From contig JAYKKI010000088.1 of the NCBI GenBank assembly GCA_039881145.1, positions 5,250,001 through 5,314,000 on the forward strand: a stretch of DNA of 64,000 nt, in the 5' to 3' direction. The DNA is from Druceiella hillmani (lineage: Eukaryota; Arthropoda; Insecta; Lepidoptera; Hepialidae). Positions 45,700 to 60,672 of this stretch are shown one piece after another (the first letter of the stretch is position 1; every line of letters starts with the position of its first letter). Position numbers and translations under genes: made by a program. The notes beneath the pieces were generated by a model, which was not told where the DNA came from, searched no databases, and saw only the letters and a list, made by a program, of their open reading frames with translations.

Positions 45700-48600
45700 T
45701 TCTAGACTGAAAATATGATTTAAATCCCTTTGGATTTCGGTCGCGGCTTAGCATGACCATGTAATGAACAACGTGGAGTAAGGACTACAAACTTATGAAA
45801 CGAGAGTTTTACGATAAAATTTATTAACTTTCATCTTCATTACATCAAATAGCCTTTTTTGAAAATTTATTACTGTATTATAACTTCTTTTTCGTCGATA
45901 TTGGTCACATGGTTACTTGCACAAAACTTATAAAATTCTTATTAAAAAACTACTAAATTCAAAACAATCCTTTTATTGCTACTACAATGCGCCATATTAA
46001 ATTCGACGTAGCTTGTGAGTTAAAAATTTGTACACACTTATTATCAGCAAAGTTTTAAATCAATTTATTTAGATCGTTTAACATAGTCAACACAAAAAAC
46101 TTGAAAGAGATAATTGGTATTTCCGTTTTCTTTTTATAATTTATTGAAATAAACTAATTATTAATTTTTCTTTAATCACCCATAATTTTTAGGTTAAAAA
46201 TATTTCAACTGTATCTATTTTGCGATAGTTTGGTGATTATAATTAAAAATTCTTCGTTTTTTGGAAGTTCCAATATATATTTGTACATGCCTAAATAAGA
46301 GAAAAAATGATCCAAGAATAATTTGTATTTTGAATTATTTTCCAAGTGATAAAAGTATCACTTTCCACGCCCATCTTTTGGTTCGCTTTGACTTCTCTAA
46401 TGGAGAAAAGTTTGTAGCTCCACGCGAACCATTGACAATTAATTCATGCTAACTTTTAATCCACTCGCTATTCTCCATTCCACCACTTCCTGCACTCTTG
46501 CTTCTCGCATTCTAGACACCTATAGTTCTGTAAAATCTGAAGGAAATTGGGATAAAATCCATATATCGCGATAATTATTGGCATGGTCATAGATTTTTTT
46601 TATACTAGCATCTCTACGTTTGTTGACAATAGTGCTAACAATAGAAACTAAGCTTATTTCGGAAGTAATAAGAAGTTTCCACAATGGGATCTAATCGTGC
46701 ATGACCAACTAATAAAACAAATTGGAAAATCCGGTTGTTGGATTGCAAAGGCAAAAGTACATATAAGTATTACAGAAATAAAAATGGCGCAATTAAGTAG
46801 AGTAATTGAAAAAGTAAATCCCCTAAAAGTTTTATTTAAATATTCAAACAGAAAAAAAATAAATCTTTTACTTTTTTATGAAGTTATTTTTCACGCTGGT
46901 TTCTAAATACTATTTCTGGAGACTTATTTGCAAAATAGATGGAACAAAGTGAAAATATTGTCTCATTGTGTCCTCCATACATTAATACAACATACTAATC
47001 CATGAAACAGGCTCTTCAAGGACGTCAAATAAATCACGTAAAACTTGAAAAGAGCGAAAAAGACATTCATTCTGATAATAATATAATGAATGTCAGTGTC
47101 AGTTAACAGTTTATTTTTAATTAAATTAGATAATGGCTCCATATTAAAAAAACAACTGGCATTGATTATTAATCCTTTCTAAAAAGTGGCTTTATATTTC
47201 GTTCGATTTTTTAAAAATTGTATTTCTTAATAATAATTTTTGATATAGTAAATATGTAACAATTATGAAAATAGTTTTTTTTACGTATTTTTATTACAAA
47301 TTATATTTTATTTGGCGATTTTCCCTGATTATTAATAGCTCAATTGTTTGCTTTTCATAATCTAAAAAAATACTAGCTTTATCTAGACCCTAATTTCTTC
47401 CATATGTTCGTGAAAACACGTGCTTTGGAAGTAAAACTTCTTTGCTGTTAATGATTTATTTATAATTAATTTAATTACACACACATTCACTGTATGTAAA
47501 ATAACGATTGGTATTAATATTGTGTATTACTAACGTTACTCACATGACTTGTAATTAATTGTGAAAATCATTTATTATAAAACAAAAAACTAAAATTATT
47601 TCAGTATACCAGCTCATACCCGTAAAATTATAATTTTTGAGTGATAGAAATTATTGACAACTTCATGTATGATCGCAATTCAGATTTTAAAATTCACTTC
47701 CATAAATATGACCAATAGAATTATTGAAATACCTATTTGAATGAACCCATAGATGGAATTACTATAGCATTACTAAAACGTTATGAAAAGAGACTCCAAT
47801 GTCTCATTTTCCAATTACACTCTTGGTATTTTATAAAACATTTTAGTGACGACAATATTTTATCAAAAATAATTTACACACAATTTAGGGTTAGTTTACG
47901 CCTAATAGGTGATCTTAATTTGATATGAAATATTCGTTAAATTTCATAATACTGAAAACTGCATGCAACTGTTATTTTTTTGTTTTGAAGGTTTAACAGC
48001 TTTTTAGTAAATGACGTCTTTCGTTGCCTCGGGCAAGGGAATAAAACTAACGAGCAATTAATTTCAAAGTCCGCTTTTGGACGTAAACGGAACTGCCATT
48101 GGGTTTTCAGTAACGACTGAAAAGACAATAATATTCGGTAAATTAAGGTCCAAAATTGATTACAAAGAAAAATTATTTTTTTTTATTTCTTTGCAGATTT
48201 TAATGAACGTAACTGGTACATAAATCGAACTCATTGTTAAAATAGCAATTTCTTACAGGTAACCAGTAAATCGGTTCAGCTTCGTTAGATGCACCAGACT
48301 GTCAAAGGTCGTAAGCTTGTGATTAACCCAGAACACCACAGTGACAAGGTGATAAGGAATAACGTGAAAAGTCTTCAGCTAACAAATATCGATGTCTTTA
48401 AATTGGTATAGCAAGTCAGGTTCTACAAAGTTGGTACAGCAAGACGACTTCTAGTAGTAGTTCAACAAATAAATAGTAGGGTAAAAGTCAATTTTTTTTC
48501 GTGATCTAGTTCTCGATCGATAGTGTACTAAATGAAGTATTGACAAGTAATTATGATCAATAAAACATTGCAAAATGAAAAATAAAATGTTGTCGAAAAA

Positions 48601-51600
48601 TTAATTCTTGAAGTGTTAATGAAAAAATATTGTAAATTATTTTTGTCATATATTTTTTAAAATTATTTTTATCAATTGACTATTATTTTGTGTGAAGCGA
48701 AATATCTTTCGTTTCATTCTGAATCTACTATATATTATTAGGTTATTGGTGATATTGATTTCATCGCGTTACAAAACAATTAATGTTAAATATTTGTAGC
48801 CATCCCAATTACCATTATAAAAATGAAAGAGTCTTTCCACACTTGCTTGTCTGTTACCTAACAACTTTGTAATCAAGCAAGAAATGGCTACCCGATTTGG
48901 TATGTTATAGATTATGTGGAGATCCTACATTTGTAACAGACTCAGATAGATAGATGATGTTAAGGCTTACTTGTGTACGGCATAGAAAGTCATCGAAAAA
49001 ACCTGAGTTCCGTATAGGCTGTAATGTTACTGAAAAGTAATAGCAATAGTAGTATAATTCATGTGACGTAGTAAAATTCAAGAATTTCACGCAACTTTGC
49101 TCACATGAATTACTACCGCCACAAAACATATATTTAGATGTTTCTAACAATTTGGTATAGAATTGTTCTATAATAAAACTTAATCATTTGATGAATTTCA
49201 AGAAAAAACTTCTGTGTTTATTTACTTAATATAAAAGAATTAGTGCTGTAACATGCCAACAGAGGGCATATCGTGTGAATTAAATCTTCCTGGCACCAAT
49301 TACAACCTCCCGTAATTCGCACGGAAACTACACGCAAAAGATAAAGTTTTTAAAAGAAATAAAAAAAGAATTAAATACTTTTTAAATATCTTCTTTATGC
49401 TAGAACGCAAAAAAAACCGTTCAACAAAAGCTAGCATGAAGTACTGAACCAAGTAAATGATATGTTAGTATTTAGTTAAATTTCATTCCTTCCTCGCACC
49501 TATATATCTCTGATAATAACTGAAACATAACGATCCCGAAACGGATTCCCCCGTCGTCACCTAATGAATATAACGACAGCAATCCCGCCGTTAATCCGTG
49601 ATGCTATTTGGCGCAGCACTGCACGAGCGTGCTGGCGATGATCGGCGGTGAAATGAGATGCCAGTGAGTGAGAGAAAATAATGGAAGTGCCAGTAATAAC
49701 TTGAGGGCTATGAAATAACTACTTCACTCCTAATGAAGATTTTAACATTTATAATAAAACCATTGCGTATCGGAACAAGCTTAAACTAGTATTCAGAAGT
49801 GATCTATATATTTTGAAATTATTCATGCAAGCTGACTGGAATAATTTCGTTTCTAGTAAATTGCTAGAATCAAAATTTTAAAGATTTTTCAAACCAGTTA
49901 TTGAATAGTTAAACCCGAGCGAGACGAGCTTTAAAATGATAAATAGTAAATGGAAACTCAATTTAATTTCAAGAAAAAAACATTGGGTAATCAGAGGAGA
50001 AAATTTAAAAATCTACAAGATTCGTTCTCATTTCTAATAAAATATTTTGAAAAGTTTAAATGAAAATTTTTGAGAATTTTCTCCGTATTACTATGATTTT
50101 TTTTTCACAAAAAGGCTACATAGTTTATTTATTTGTACACAATCAACGAGTTTTTTCCAAGGAGAAAGTTATTTTAGAGAAACAAGTACGTTTTCCGGAA
50201 ATCATTAACTGTTTATAAAAAAAAAATTTCTGAGACGCGTGAATGAAAATTTCTAACTAAAAGGGACAGTTTTTTGAAAACACGTTCGATTTTTCTCGAA
50301 AGTATATTTTTTTCTCACGTTATAATATGAACAACTTTCAAACCAGGAACCATTATTCTCAAAACGTAAATAATTTCTATTACTAGGATTATCAAAAAAC
50401 ATCCCTTTATTGAAGAATAGAAATTTCAGAAAAACTACGAATTTTTTTAATATTAAGAATTGCTACAAGTTCCAGAAATTAATTTTATGATACAATTTTT
50501 TGTTAAATAATACTCACTTTATTGAAACTGTTTCCATTGTCGACAAAACCAATTAGTTTAATTTCAGTCTTGAAATTGTTTCTCTGAAAATTACACTTGT
50601 TAGAAGCATGTATTACAATATTTAATTTAAAATTAATTAGTACGTTACAAAGAGTTAATAAATAAAATTTCTTCAAATAATTTATGTATACCTTATCTTG
50701 TAACATTTGATACCTATTTTATGCCTAGTAACTAATTTACCAGCAGCTCTGAGTCGATGAACGCCTTCGTGACGAAGGCAATGTTCTTGCTTTTGTCAAC
50801 TTAATTATTATTATTTATTACCCACTTTTTATTTTTATCAATTTAAATCTAAACCATAGGTTTTTAATATTCAATTTCCTTTGTCTTTCATTTAATTTAA
50901 ATGTAGCCATTAATTAATTATTATCCACTTTCTTGCTTTTATCAAGCTTGGACTTAGCCATCGACTATTTATGATCCACTGATTTGAATACTAATCATAT
51001 TTATATTGTTTTAACTCTCCAACCAAATATTCAACGACACGTAAAGGTGGCACATCAGTACAACCTTAAAAATGACAACAACTATCAATCTATTCTAGAA
51101 AAATACGCCGTGGATATCTCATCTATAACATTTTTACTCACAATACACTCTTATAAGTTAGTTCTTTGAATTAAGCATTGTTTTACTCGCATTATAAAAC
51201 CCACAAGGCGCAGTGCAAGAAGTCATTCATTTACCTCTGCTGGAGATACCTAAAGGAAGATAGGGAACCGAAGAAAACGGGCATCGGAACAAAAGAAAAC
51301 TACTGAGTTAGAAACTACCAATAAGGTGAAATGAATCTCACTTTGTGGTACTTAAGTTGAAAGAATATAGATTTTCTTTTCAAATAGACTGCTGTTCTAT
51401 AAGAATTAAGACATAGATTTATTTACATAAACACCTAAATGTTGGGTACATAAACTTTTTATTGCTTGAGATAAGTATAAAAATACTTCAAATAACCACT
51501 TCAGATTAAAATTACTGTCTAATTGAAGTATTAAAATAGTAACATTTCATGAAATCTATCCGCAGTATGTTAAACTCTCTTCACTATATCAACTATCTTA

Positions 51601-54600
51601 CTTTCTATCTGATTACATTATTTATCTCAATAATATACTTTTGAGCTCCTCCATTCTTTGAAAGGCACTGATGTCATCAGATAACAGTCATTAAAAGAAA
51701 ATCTAGTCCAAGAAAGGTCTAGTTTCCTCTATGGATGGCAAAATGGCAATTGCTTAATATAAAAATTTCACTATTGCTAAATCCATGGGATAGATAACAG
51801 ATCTCGATTCGGCATAATGCTAAGATAAAGTAAATGAGAGGCGGTCATATTTTGAAAAAAAATTGGAAGTTTTCTTGAAACTATTAAAAGCTTTCTATTT
51901 ATACTTTTATTTAAAGCTTTTACTTAATGATATTTTCTTCTAAACTAATTTCAACATCCTTTTATCCTGCCTCTGACTATTCCGTGATTCTTTCTCACAT
52001 TGTTGCAGTAAAGGCAGTCGGCCGAGAACATAGGCTTACGATATTAATTGGAAATCACGATAGTATCCGAGATATCTACCTAGTATTATGTAGTTAACCT
52101 GTGTATACGTGAGAATGATAGAAATATACATCGGAAATGACTTCACGTTAGTACTCGTAAGTAATTATTGTATACATATCCCCTACAACGGGACTGGGTT
52201 GTCTCTAAAATTTGTCACCGTAGTAATACTAATTTAATGCAAACGGTCATTAAATATACTTTATCTTGGGAAAATACAGGTTAGTATTAAATTCTACACA
52301 AAACTCGACAGCAGAATTCACGAATCATAACCATAAATGAGTATTTTCAACACAGTGACAACGAGATAAACAGATACGAACAACCTGGAGTAAAACCCAA
52401 CAAAACTTTTTTATAAATGTCAGTAACATTTTAAATGTAAATTTAAAACAACGTTGGTCTTTTGAACAAAAAAAAATAAGTGAACCTTTTGACAGCGTAA
52501 TGAAATTCTTCACGATTGTCATAAAATAACGATCATTCAGCAATAGCTGGCAAGCAAAAATTCTTTTTTCACAAATGGTGAAATAAAAGCCATTTCTCAC
52601 AAGGCTTACATTTAAAAGAAGCTTATGAAAATATCTACGATTAAAAAGTTAAAATTGCGTAAAAAATAATACTTTTATTAGTACAATAATTTAAAGAGGT
52701 ATCTCAATTAAAATTGGTTTTCGTTTGAAGATGCTTCTCACAAATAAATTTAAGTTTTAAAACCATCCGTGGCTCATTCCTAATTGGCCATATATATTTA
52801 GTTCATCGTTTATTTAAGAGTTTAACTCATGGAAAAATATAGGAAAAATATCGGAGTGCATATTAGAAACTTACCGAGAAACATATTAGAAAAACAAGTT
52901 GTTACTTTCGGACATTCACAATAATTAGGAGTAACTAAAGGAATTAAAAAAAATTGAAGAAGTGAAACCTGTTTGTACTTGACTATTTTGGAATAGAGAA
53001 TAAGAATATTTAAAATTTTGAATGTACACTCTGTCACAACTGAGAGTATAACAATAACTTATATTAAATGGTGGCAGTGAAAGGAAACAATCCATCCATC
53101 GCTCGTTCTCTCCACTTTTGATGTCTTTCGTTTTTCGTTATGGTCTAATTTCTCAATATAAATACCACTATACCCGAAAAAAGTGATTGCCTCCATAAAT
53201 TCGATCAGAATATAGAATAGCAAATTAACATTATTTAGAGTTAAAGGACTACGAAAATAAAAGTTGGTGATTAGGATTTTTCAAGATGTCTGAAGTCATT
53301 TATCATGGTAAATTTTCTCGATAATAGTATTCTATTAAAAACGGGAGACTTTTAATAAAAATATCATAGAAAGTTTGAGAATAAAGATCTCGGGAAAACG
53401 ATTAGAATGCAGTACCAGATCAAAAGCAGACAAGTCTTATAATGCATAAAAACGAGACATAAACCTGAAGGGTGTATATTGATTTATAAATGTATTTATG
53501 TAATGTAAATATGTACTAGATTGATAATAAATAAACAGAACTGTTTTCTCCAAGAATTGCTGAAATGTTACAGAGACTTCTCGAACATCACTGGTGGGGT
53601 ATGTAGAAGAGTGGATCGATCTTCAGTTCAATTAGCGACTGAGTTTAATCGAAAAAGGAATAAACCAAAGGCTCAAAGAAGATTTTGAACTTTGTGGTAA
53701 TACGCATCTAGAATCATCTTCTACATTAAATTTAGAATAATTGAAAAGCCTTATTGAGTAAGGTTCTGTGTTAAATTCGCACTATCAAGAAGGGATATTC
53801 TCATATGACAAAAGACAAAACGACTTCATATTTTTGGGATGAAGTGAAAATATTATACCGATATAATGTTTATAAAACAATATAATGTAACGTAAATATA
53901 TATACATTCTCAAAACTTATTCAAATTTTACGCTGAAACTATAAAATGCGGTATAATAGTTAAATAGCTCAGTAGCACAACAAAGAAAAAATTATGCGTC
54001 GTTGTTATTGGAGCGGAAACGGATGTGTATGTGTCCCTAATGTTCTTATAATGGTTAGATTGTTGCGCAGTTTCCAGCAATATTGAACATGCGGAAGTAT
54101 GAATTGCGGTTGATAGTCCAAGAGGGAAGATGTTATGGAAAAGTTTATTGTATTAAATCGAAATTTAATAATGTTTGCTATGTAGCCGCGCTTTATTCCG
54201 TAAGCAAAATCATTGTAAGGAAACAAAAAAACAATTAACAACATTATAAATTTCTCCAAAGGTCGGAAAATTGGTGTAAAGTGTTTATATTTAATATGCT
54301 CAATATTTTTCTTATACTACATTAACACGTTCTTTGGAGTTAGTTTTATTAATTATCAGGATATCATTCATGGCAAAAAAATATTTTTAGATTAATTTTT
54401 TTAAACTAGTACATATATACAGATTAACACGAGAATGAAATTGAATACTGGTTCTATCTTACTGTGAACATCTCTTGTGGACTTGCCTCTAGCTTTGCTG
54501 CATCCATTCGTATTTGCCACAACTTATGGATACCAGCCCAACCTCTGCATTCATTCTGTTGTTTTTATGGAAGTTTTTCTTGGTTTTTCGTCTATTTTTC

Positions 54601-54725
54601 TCTTTTTGTTATGCGCTTACAATAGGCTGAATTCCCACTCTAAACGTGTCTTTGTTCGGAAAACATATCAGTACTTGAAAATTTAACGAAAACTTCTTCG
54701 ACTTTAATATTTTGTCATTGTATTT
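45700..54725. other. Non-genic AT-rich stretch
   Basis: No supported gene in 9 kb. A GC-richer island at 49540-49670 (GCAGCACTGCACGAGCGTGC) and a short palindrome GCCTTCGTGACGAAGGC at 50763-50779 stand out, without an assignable role. The frame at 54477-54686 (+) is hydrophobic but has no recognised family. Confidence 0.5.
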
Positions 54726-54730
54726 ATTTA

Positions 54731-54960
54731 AATTTTAGTAACAAGTAAATGAAACTATGTGATGTAGTAACATATCTACTTTATCTAATTTCTTAACCAC
54801 GACCTAGGTTTCGTTGTATGACAACTTCTTCAGGTGGGCAAAATACCACATCACGTAGTTTCATTTACTTGTTAATAAAATTCAGTGATTGTGAATTACC
54901 GATTTTTTTTAAATTTTGACAACCTAAACTCTAGATATATTCAATATTGCATATATTTCT
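54731..54960 (-). mobile_element. Foldback retroelement copy 3, internally deleted
   Basis: Terminal arms of about 39 bp (54731-54769 and about 54845-54883) pair as AATTTTAGTAACAAGTAAAT versus its reverse complement. The right arm has lost the section that would carry the second ribozyme-like motif. A diverged form of the one-sided segment follows (54884 to about 54953, ending GATATATTCAAT). This copy belongs to a different subfamily: its arm ends read ACAAGTAAATG rather than ACAATTAAATG. No clear target duplication was found. Confidence 0.65.
54797..54838 (-). ncRNA. Hammerhead-ribozyme-like motif, intact core (copy 3)
   Basis: Minus strand: CCCAC, CTGAAGA, A, GTTGT-CAT-ACAAC, GAAA, CC-TA-GG within A...T, C, GTGG. 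All conserved core positions of a type-I hammerhead are present. Compared with copy 4, the extra base before stem II is A rather than T and the stem II loop is CAT rather than AAT, while every core and paired position is unchanged. Such conservation in a diverged subfamily suggests selection on the structure. Predicted cleavage falls after the C of GGTC. Confidence 0.55.
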
Positions 54961-55521
54961 ATATTTTGTTATTATTGTTACTATCCGTATTTTATTTACA
55001 GTAGTTATCAATTCAAGTTACACAAGAGTCGCATAAAGTGCTATGTATATATGACCTTAAGCAATATTAATTTTATTGTGTGATGAACCAGCAATTTTTA
55101 CTCGTGTTTGGTAACCATCTTGTTGTATGTGACATCATGTTATCTACGGTAATGTTACATCATTTCAGCCTTGTTTTTTTAAACTTTATATCGATGTTTT
55201 TCTTTTGAAGCTATTAAGATTTCTTTATTATATATAAAATCGTAAAACAGATCTTCCATAAGTCTACCGGACCCCTGCCCCTTCTCCACCTCCCATAGCG
55301 AGCCCGCGGTGTAAGGCGATTTATTATCAAAAAATAAATATTATGTTCAGTAATAACCCACACTGGAACCTTTACTCGGTTTCTGTAAAACACAATTTTA
55401 TAAAAACGCAATGTGCGCAATTTTAATTTTACTCATAATTTGTATTTCAATTGATTTTTAAGTCCTATTTATGAGATATTAAGGTTCGAAATTACTCTTC
55501 TCTAACTACCACGATGATGTG

Positions 55522-55557
55522 TTATGACTGCTACATAAAAATATGTAACAGTCATAA
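55522..55557. repeat. Small hairpin, 15-bp arms
   Basis: TTATGACTGCTACAT and ATGTAACAGTCATAA are reverse complements with one mismatch, around a 6-base loop. Role unknown. Confidence 0.7.
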
Positions 55558-56034
55558 TAATGCCATAACTAAAACATAGATGCATCGAGAGACTGTAAAA
55601 TAGTCTATTAATTTACTATTATTTAAGCCGTGGCGGCAGCTCCCGAGCGATTGCTCAGCCGAAGACGAGTTCAAGAGATTAACGTCCTTACGACTTCCGG
55701 GTGGTTGCCTTCCGGTCAACCGGAAGTAACCTTGATCGATAGTCCGTGGCTAACATATATGTTCGTTTGCTTATATTGGTGAGCCTATGCAGTTGAATAC
55801 TCACGCAAGGTTACGACTTTGCGAACTTTTCTATTTATTGGTTTGCCATGTAAATATATCGCTTTACCCAATAATACTCGTATAAAATATAGCTTGTTAT
55901 ATATTTAAATAAGTGCTAATAAGGAATGCTATTTTATATTGTGTCTATGAATTTAGACTTGGTTTTTTAGTATAATTTCAGGCTTCTGCCTTGCAAACAA
56001 GGAAACATTACATTTCACTTCGAGATTATCTTCT

Positions 56035-56595
56035 TTTTCACGGTACCTCATAATGAAAAATGGAGCCTGTACAAGATCACTCACGTTGTGTCTAACGGGG
56101 AAACTTGAAATTTGGCATTATAACAGGGCGTATTAACTTGCATATATTTTGGTAGATAACACATAAACAATTTTTATATGTATGTTTCAAGGGGATATGA
56201 TTAAATAATTGAAAAAAAAAATTACAAATTCCATAACTAGTCGTTTGAAAGGACTATTTATAAGGGTCACGGAAATATTCATTCCATAGTTTTGGGTGGC
56301 ATATCTTTAGAGTTATACTGAAAAGTATGCAAAAAATATAGCCCCTCCATTTCTAAAACTATTGCACCCAAAAGTATGAAAAAAACAAAGTTTTTAAAAA
56401 CCTACACATAGTTTGTAGGAAATCTATGGCGACGTTTCTATATGTTATAGATTTTCAGATAAGCAAAAGATTTTTAGTCCTTTGAGAAATATAATAGTCG
56501 ACACATATATAATGGAAAACATTAATATTTGTAAATAGTTTAATAGAAATACTTTGCACCCTTAAATATTCACATGTAAACCTCGTAATGGGAAT
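56035..56595 (+). repeat. Dispersed repeat, second copy of 41848-42440
   Basis: It begins CACGGTACCTCATAATGAAA, then GAGCCTGTACAAGATCAC, close to 'ggtacctcaaaagg...cttataggatcac'. Then comes AAACTTGAAATTTGGCATTA and, near the end, ATTAATATTTGTAAATAGTT, shared with the 42 kb copy. Non-coding. Confidence 0.5.
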
Positions 56596-56599
56596 TCCG

Positions 56600-59115
56600 C
56601 TTTTAAGTAAAAAGTTTTTTAAGACCATTCATTTTAGTAATCGTCGTCTTAAGAAAAAAATGTGTTGTTTACGTTCGTATTTTGAATATTGTATTTTATT
56701 ATTGTTACTGCTAAACAATTTATACCAAGTTGAAGTATTTATATTTGAGATCTCCAGTAATAAGGTAGTTGCCAGTAATAAAGATTATTTTCAAAATATA
56801 TTTAACAGGTTGCGGTATCAGAAATTCACGAATTGGGGAAAAAATCAAATCATATAAAGAATCTTTATCTATATAAATGTAAAAAATAGCAAATTTTATA
56901 AGAAAAATAGTACATTAAAAAAAATGTACTATTCTTCTCATATATTCTGGTACTTCTGTCCTCCACGGTTTAGAAAAGCTTCTGACTCAAATTTGTTTTC
57001 AAGCTATTTTAAGGGACGAAATAAAATTCATATTATTTCATAAATTTATTTTGAAAACCTTTTCCAACCGAAAATTTATATTACTTTGTAACAATAAGCC
57101 TGTTTATTTTTTTATGAAAGGTAGTGAAGGTGCTAATTATGGAAATTTTCTAATTATTTGGTATATAACTGGTAATAAACGTATGAGTTATAAGAAATGT
57201 GTTACATAACTGGTAATGCTACTTTGATAAGGAACAATTATTAACATCGATATCACTGATCCACGTCATAACTTAACTAATGATGCGATGAATATTACAC
57301 TATTTAGAGCAATTAATTCAATTTCGTAATTACAGGTTAAATGCAAAGAGCAACCCATAAATGACGATGTTGTTTGCAAAATCTGTAGATTAAACTAACT
57401 CGAATGCATTCGGTCACATACAATTCCATGATGTTAATTTGCTTCGAACGTGAAAAATGTTAATTTATTTTAAAGCGGTTGTTAAAATATATCAAGTGAT
57501 CACCTTTCTTGTTAATATTGAGTTAATACATATTTTCGTGATCATTGATATAATAGAAGAGTAAAAGATGCATTGTAGAAAAAAATATGTTATGAATCAT
57601 GAAACGCAATGGATGTGGTATCAATTAACTTCAAGTACTTCTATTTTAATTCGTAGGTTAAAAATGAAAGGATTGCCTATAATAATTTTAACAAACCTTT
57701 CTACTAGGCAAGTAGCCAAATTTCAAAATAAGCTGAATTGTACATTAAAGACTTTTATTTTAAAGTTTTCACATTCCATTTCGATAAGAGTACAAAGGTA
57801 TTAAGGTCTATGTAAACGGTCTGTAATTTTGTCATCATTCTCTACGTTCTAGCTAATATTACTAAAGTTTTTTGTTTATTACCATACAACTTTGCTGTCA
57901 AGCAGTAAGTCGCTATCAAATTTGGTGCAAATATAGTTCCCGAACGGTACATATATAGGGTTTATCGCTCGTGTAAATTTTTTATGACACGAGAAATACA
58001 TTTGATTATTTGTTATATAATTACGCTTAACAAATTAACAGATTTTCATAAAGCTTTTACTAATGGTTAAAAAAATTAGGTTATGTCACTATATATTTAA
58101 TGACTATACGCAAACGATGACGTTAAAGACCAGCTTTCAACTTATTACAGGTTCGGCTTTATATTAGGCTGCATTTTGTAATATGATGCAGCGTATATTT
58201 TGGTTGAAATGTTCTCTTGTTACAGTTATATTACTTCAATAAAAACATTTAAAAAATATAACAATACATATTTAAAAGTCCAGCGAAATAAGTTTATTGA
58301 TTTTATTGATAAAATTTATTTAAAATTTAGGTAATCATAAAAATTTTCTGAAAGAAATCTCATCGGACTCCAGTTTTATATATAAAATAATATAGAAAAA
58401 TGAAACTTGAAATTAATTTTTCTTTTAAATTTGAAATGAAATTTTGCAAATCCTTCTGTAAATATCATCAAATTAATAGGGAGAAACTGTCACTCGCTAA
58501 ATATCCTATTTAGATAAATCTTCAAAACTGTTTAACCCATTTGTCTTCTTTCTATTGTTAATCATGATCTCTCAATATTTTTGCATTATTATTACTTTTC
58601 AAAACTTTTAGTCGCTTTAAAAATTATGGGTTTGAATAGATTTTCTGTCGATATATTGGTGTTTAAAGAAGTTATCGCGTCAATTTTGTTCTATTCTAAC
58701 TACGCTATTTATTTATTATCTTTAATGTACAAATACATTAGGATGACTTATTGCTACAGAAGCAACCTCTTCCAATCAACCAAAACAATCATGAAGTACA
58801 TTTCCTGCGACCGTGTTATGTATTGTGGAAGTTTGCAGTAAATAGGTTATGAATACAATTAGTAAAATAAATTTAAAAAAGAACAGGTACGACAGTAACA
58901 AATAAACTGGCATGTTAACGACAATTAACGAATAATAAGTGATTTTAAAAATAATTCATCATAAAAAGAAAATTCATGTACAAATACATTACACACACAT
59001 ACGAATACACTATACACGTATTGACAGGAATTAAGGAAAAGTAAGGACTGTACATAGAAAATAATTACAGAACACCAGCCCAGAAATGCCACTATAGGAT
59101 TCCGTAGCCTTAGAT
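56600..59115. other. Non-genic AT-rich stretch
   Basis: No supported gene. Frames at 56588, 57568 and 58581 (+) of 78-89 codons are composition-driven and have no motif. Confidence 0.5.
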
Positions 59116-59119
59116 TTAT

Positions 59120-59120
<1 letters not shown>

Positions 59121-59164
<44 letters not shown>
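59121..59164. repeat. (TA)n microsatellite
   Basis: Uninterrupted TA repeat. Ile-Tyr open frames across it are artefacts. Confidence 0.97.
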
Positions 59165-59168
<4 letters not shown>

Positions 59169-59169
59169 A

Positions 59170-60665
59170 TCAAAATTTCAGTTTTAAACCATAAAGTCTG
59201 AAAGTCACGGCCATGGCTACTTGTGTGGCGAAGTAATAAGGTTTTCGAATTTGACGATTCGTTTTCCGAATTTTTTTTTATTATATGTTTCACAATATAT
59301 TTTACTAATTCATAAAAATTTATTTCAAATTCCTAAGCAAGTTCGCTCGTCCAATAAATTGCGTCTGCTTCATTTACGCATTATTAAGTTTTTTCTTCCT
59401 CTTGATCACAATATTTATATTTAAAGGTCATATTTTACTTTAAATTCATACTGCCACAAAAGTGCGTTTTTTTACTTTTTTAAAAATATATTAGTGTTTT
59501 CTAATATTTCAGATATAATTTTATTATACTGTCATCGGTTCTCGATAATTTTAAATAATTCAAAATTCTGGAAGTGGGTGAAAAGGAATATAACATCAGC
59601 AAAGGAATATAACATTGCGATATTCTCTTAATTAGCACTTCACCAATTAGCACTTTTGCTTTCGCAGAAATAATTTTCTTTTACTTTAACTCTAAATTTC
59701 GTGTTTTTCCATTTCATTTCCTTTTGAAACGCGAAACCCTGAAAATATCGTGGCGGAAGGGTAAATTTTGCTATTATCCTTATTGCTTTGCACTGCTTTG
59801 AATATATAGTGTACGTAAACCAAATGTGAAAAGAATTTTCACCTTAACATGAATTACATTTTTAGATTTGCCTACCAGAGGCACCAGCTATATTACAGAG
59901 AAGAAATAACAGCTACGTATAATAGAAGAAAAACCATAAGGCCTTTCCTTCTTTTGCGTATTAATCTAGAAGCGTATGCGCTCTAATTAAAACATATTTC
60001 CGTTACACTCTCAAAGTATCACGTGTCTAATGCCAAGAAAGATGAAAACGTAATCAAAGTTTTTTTTCAACTTTTTACCATTTTGTTCATAAAAAAATAT
60101 TCTTTAATTTCAACGAAGGAAAAATAAACGTATGTAGCTACAATAAGTTTTTCGGTGGCTTGCAGAACTTCTGAAATAATTGGTGTTTTCTTTCTGGAAT
60201 ATTTACTTAGGTGAATTAAATGATATGAGTTTAACGTATATTTAACATTTAAATTAGGACGAGTTTAATTTATATTTAGGATAAAACGAAGACTGCAAAG
60301 TTTTAATTTTAGGTTTCTTTTTAAGTGCGATTTTTTATAACGAATGAAAATTTTATCGAAATAATGAAGAAAGTTTGAACGATGTTCCAGTATATAACAG
60401 ATTTAAATTAATTTTATTTAACTGCCATTTAGTAGTTTGATTTATTTTTAACAAATCTTAGGCTGGACCTGTTGGCACTTACTTTTTTTATTTATTAACC
60501 ACATACCTTTTAATATATTCTACCACGATCCAGGATAGTCAAACTGATTTTTTTACTTTATTGCATGCGACACGGATGCATGCTTTATTAGCAATTAGCT
60601 TGTGTTTTGGCGAAAGAAGTAACCATAACTACGGCACTTTTACATGCAACCAAATTTTAATATAA
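59170..60665. other. Non-genic AT-rich stretch
   Basis: No gene, RNA gene or repeat end was recognised here. Confidence 0.5.
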
Positions 60666-60672
60666 CTTTTTG

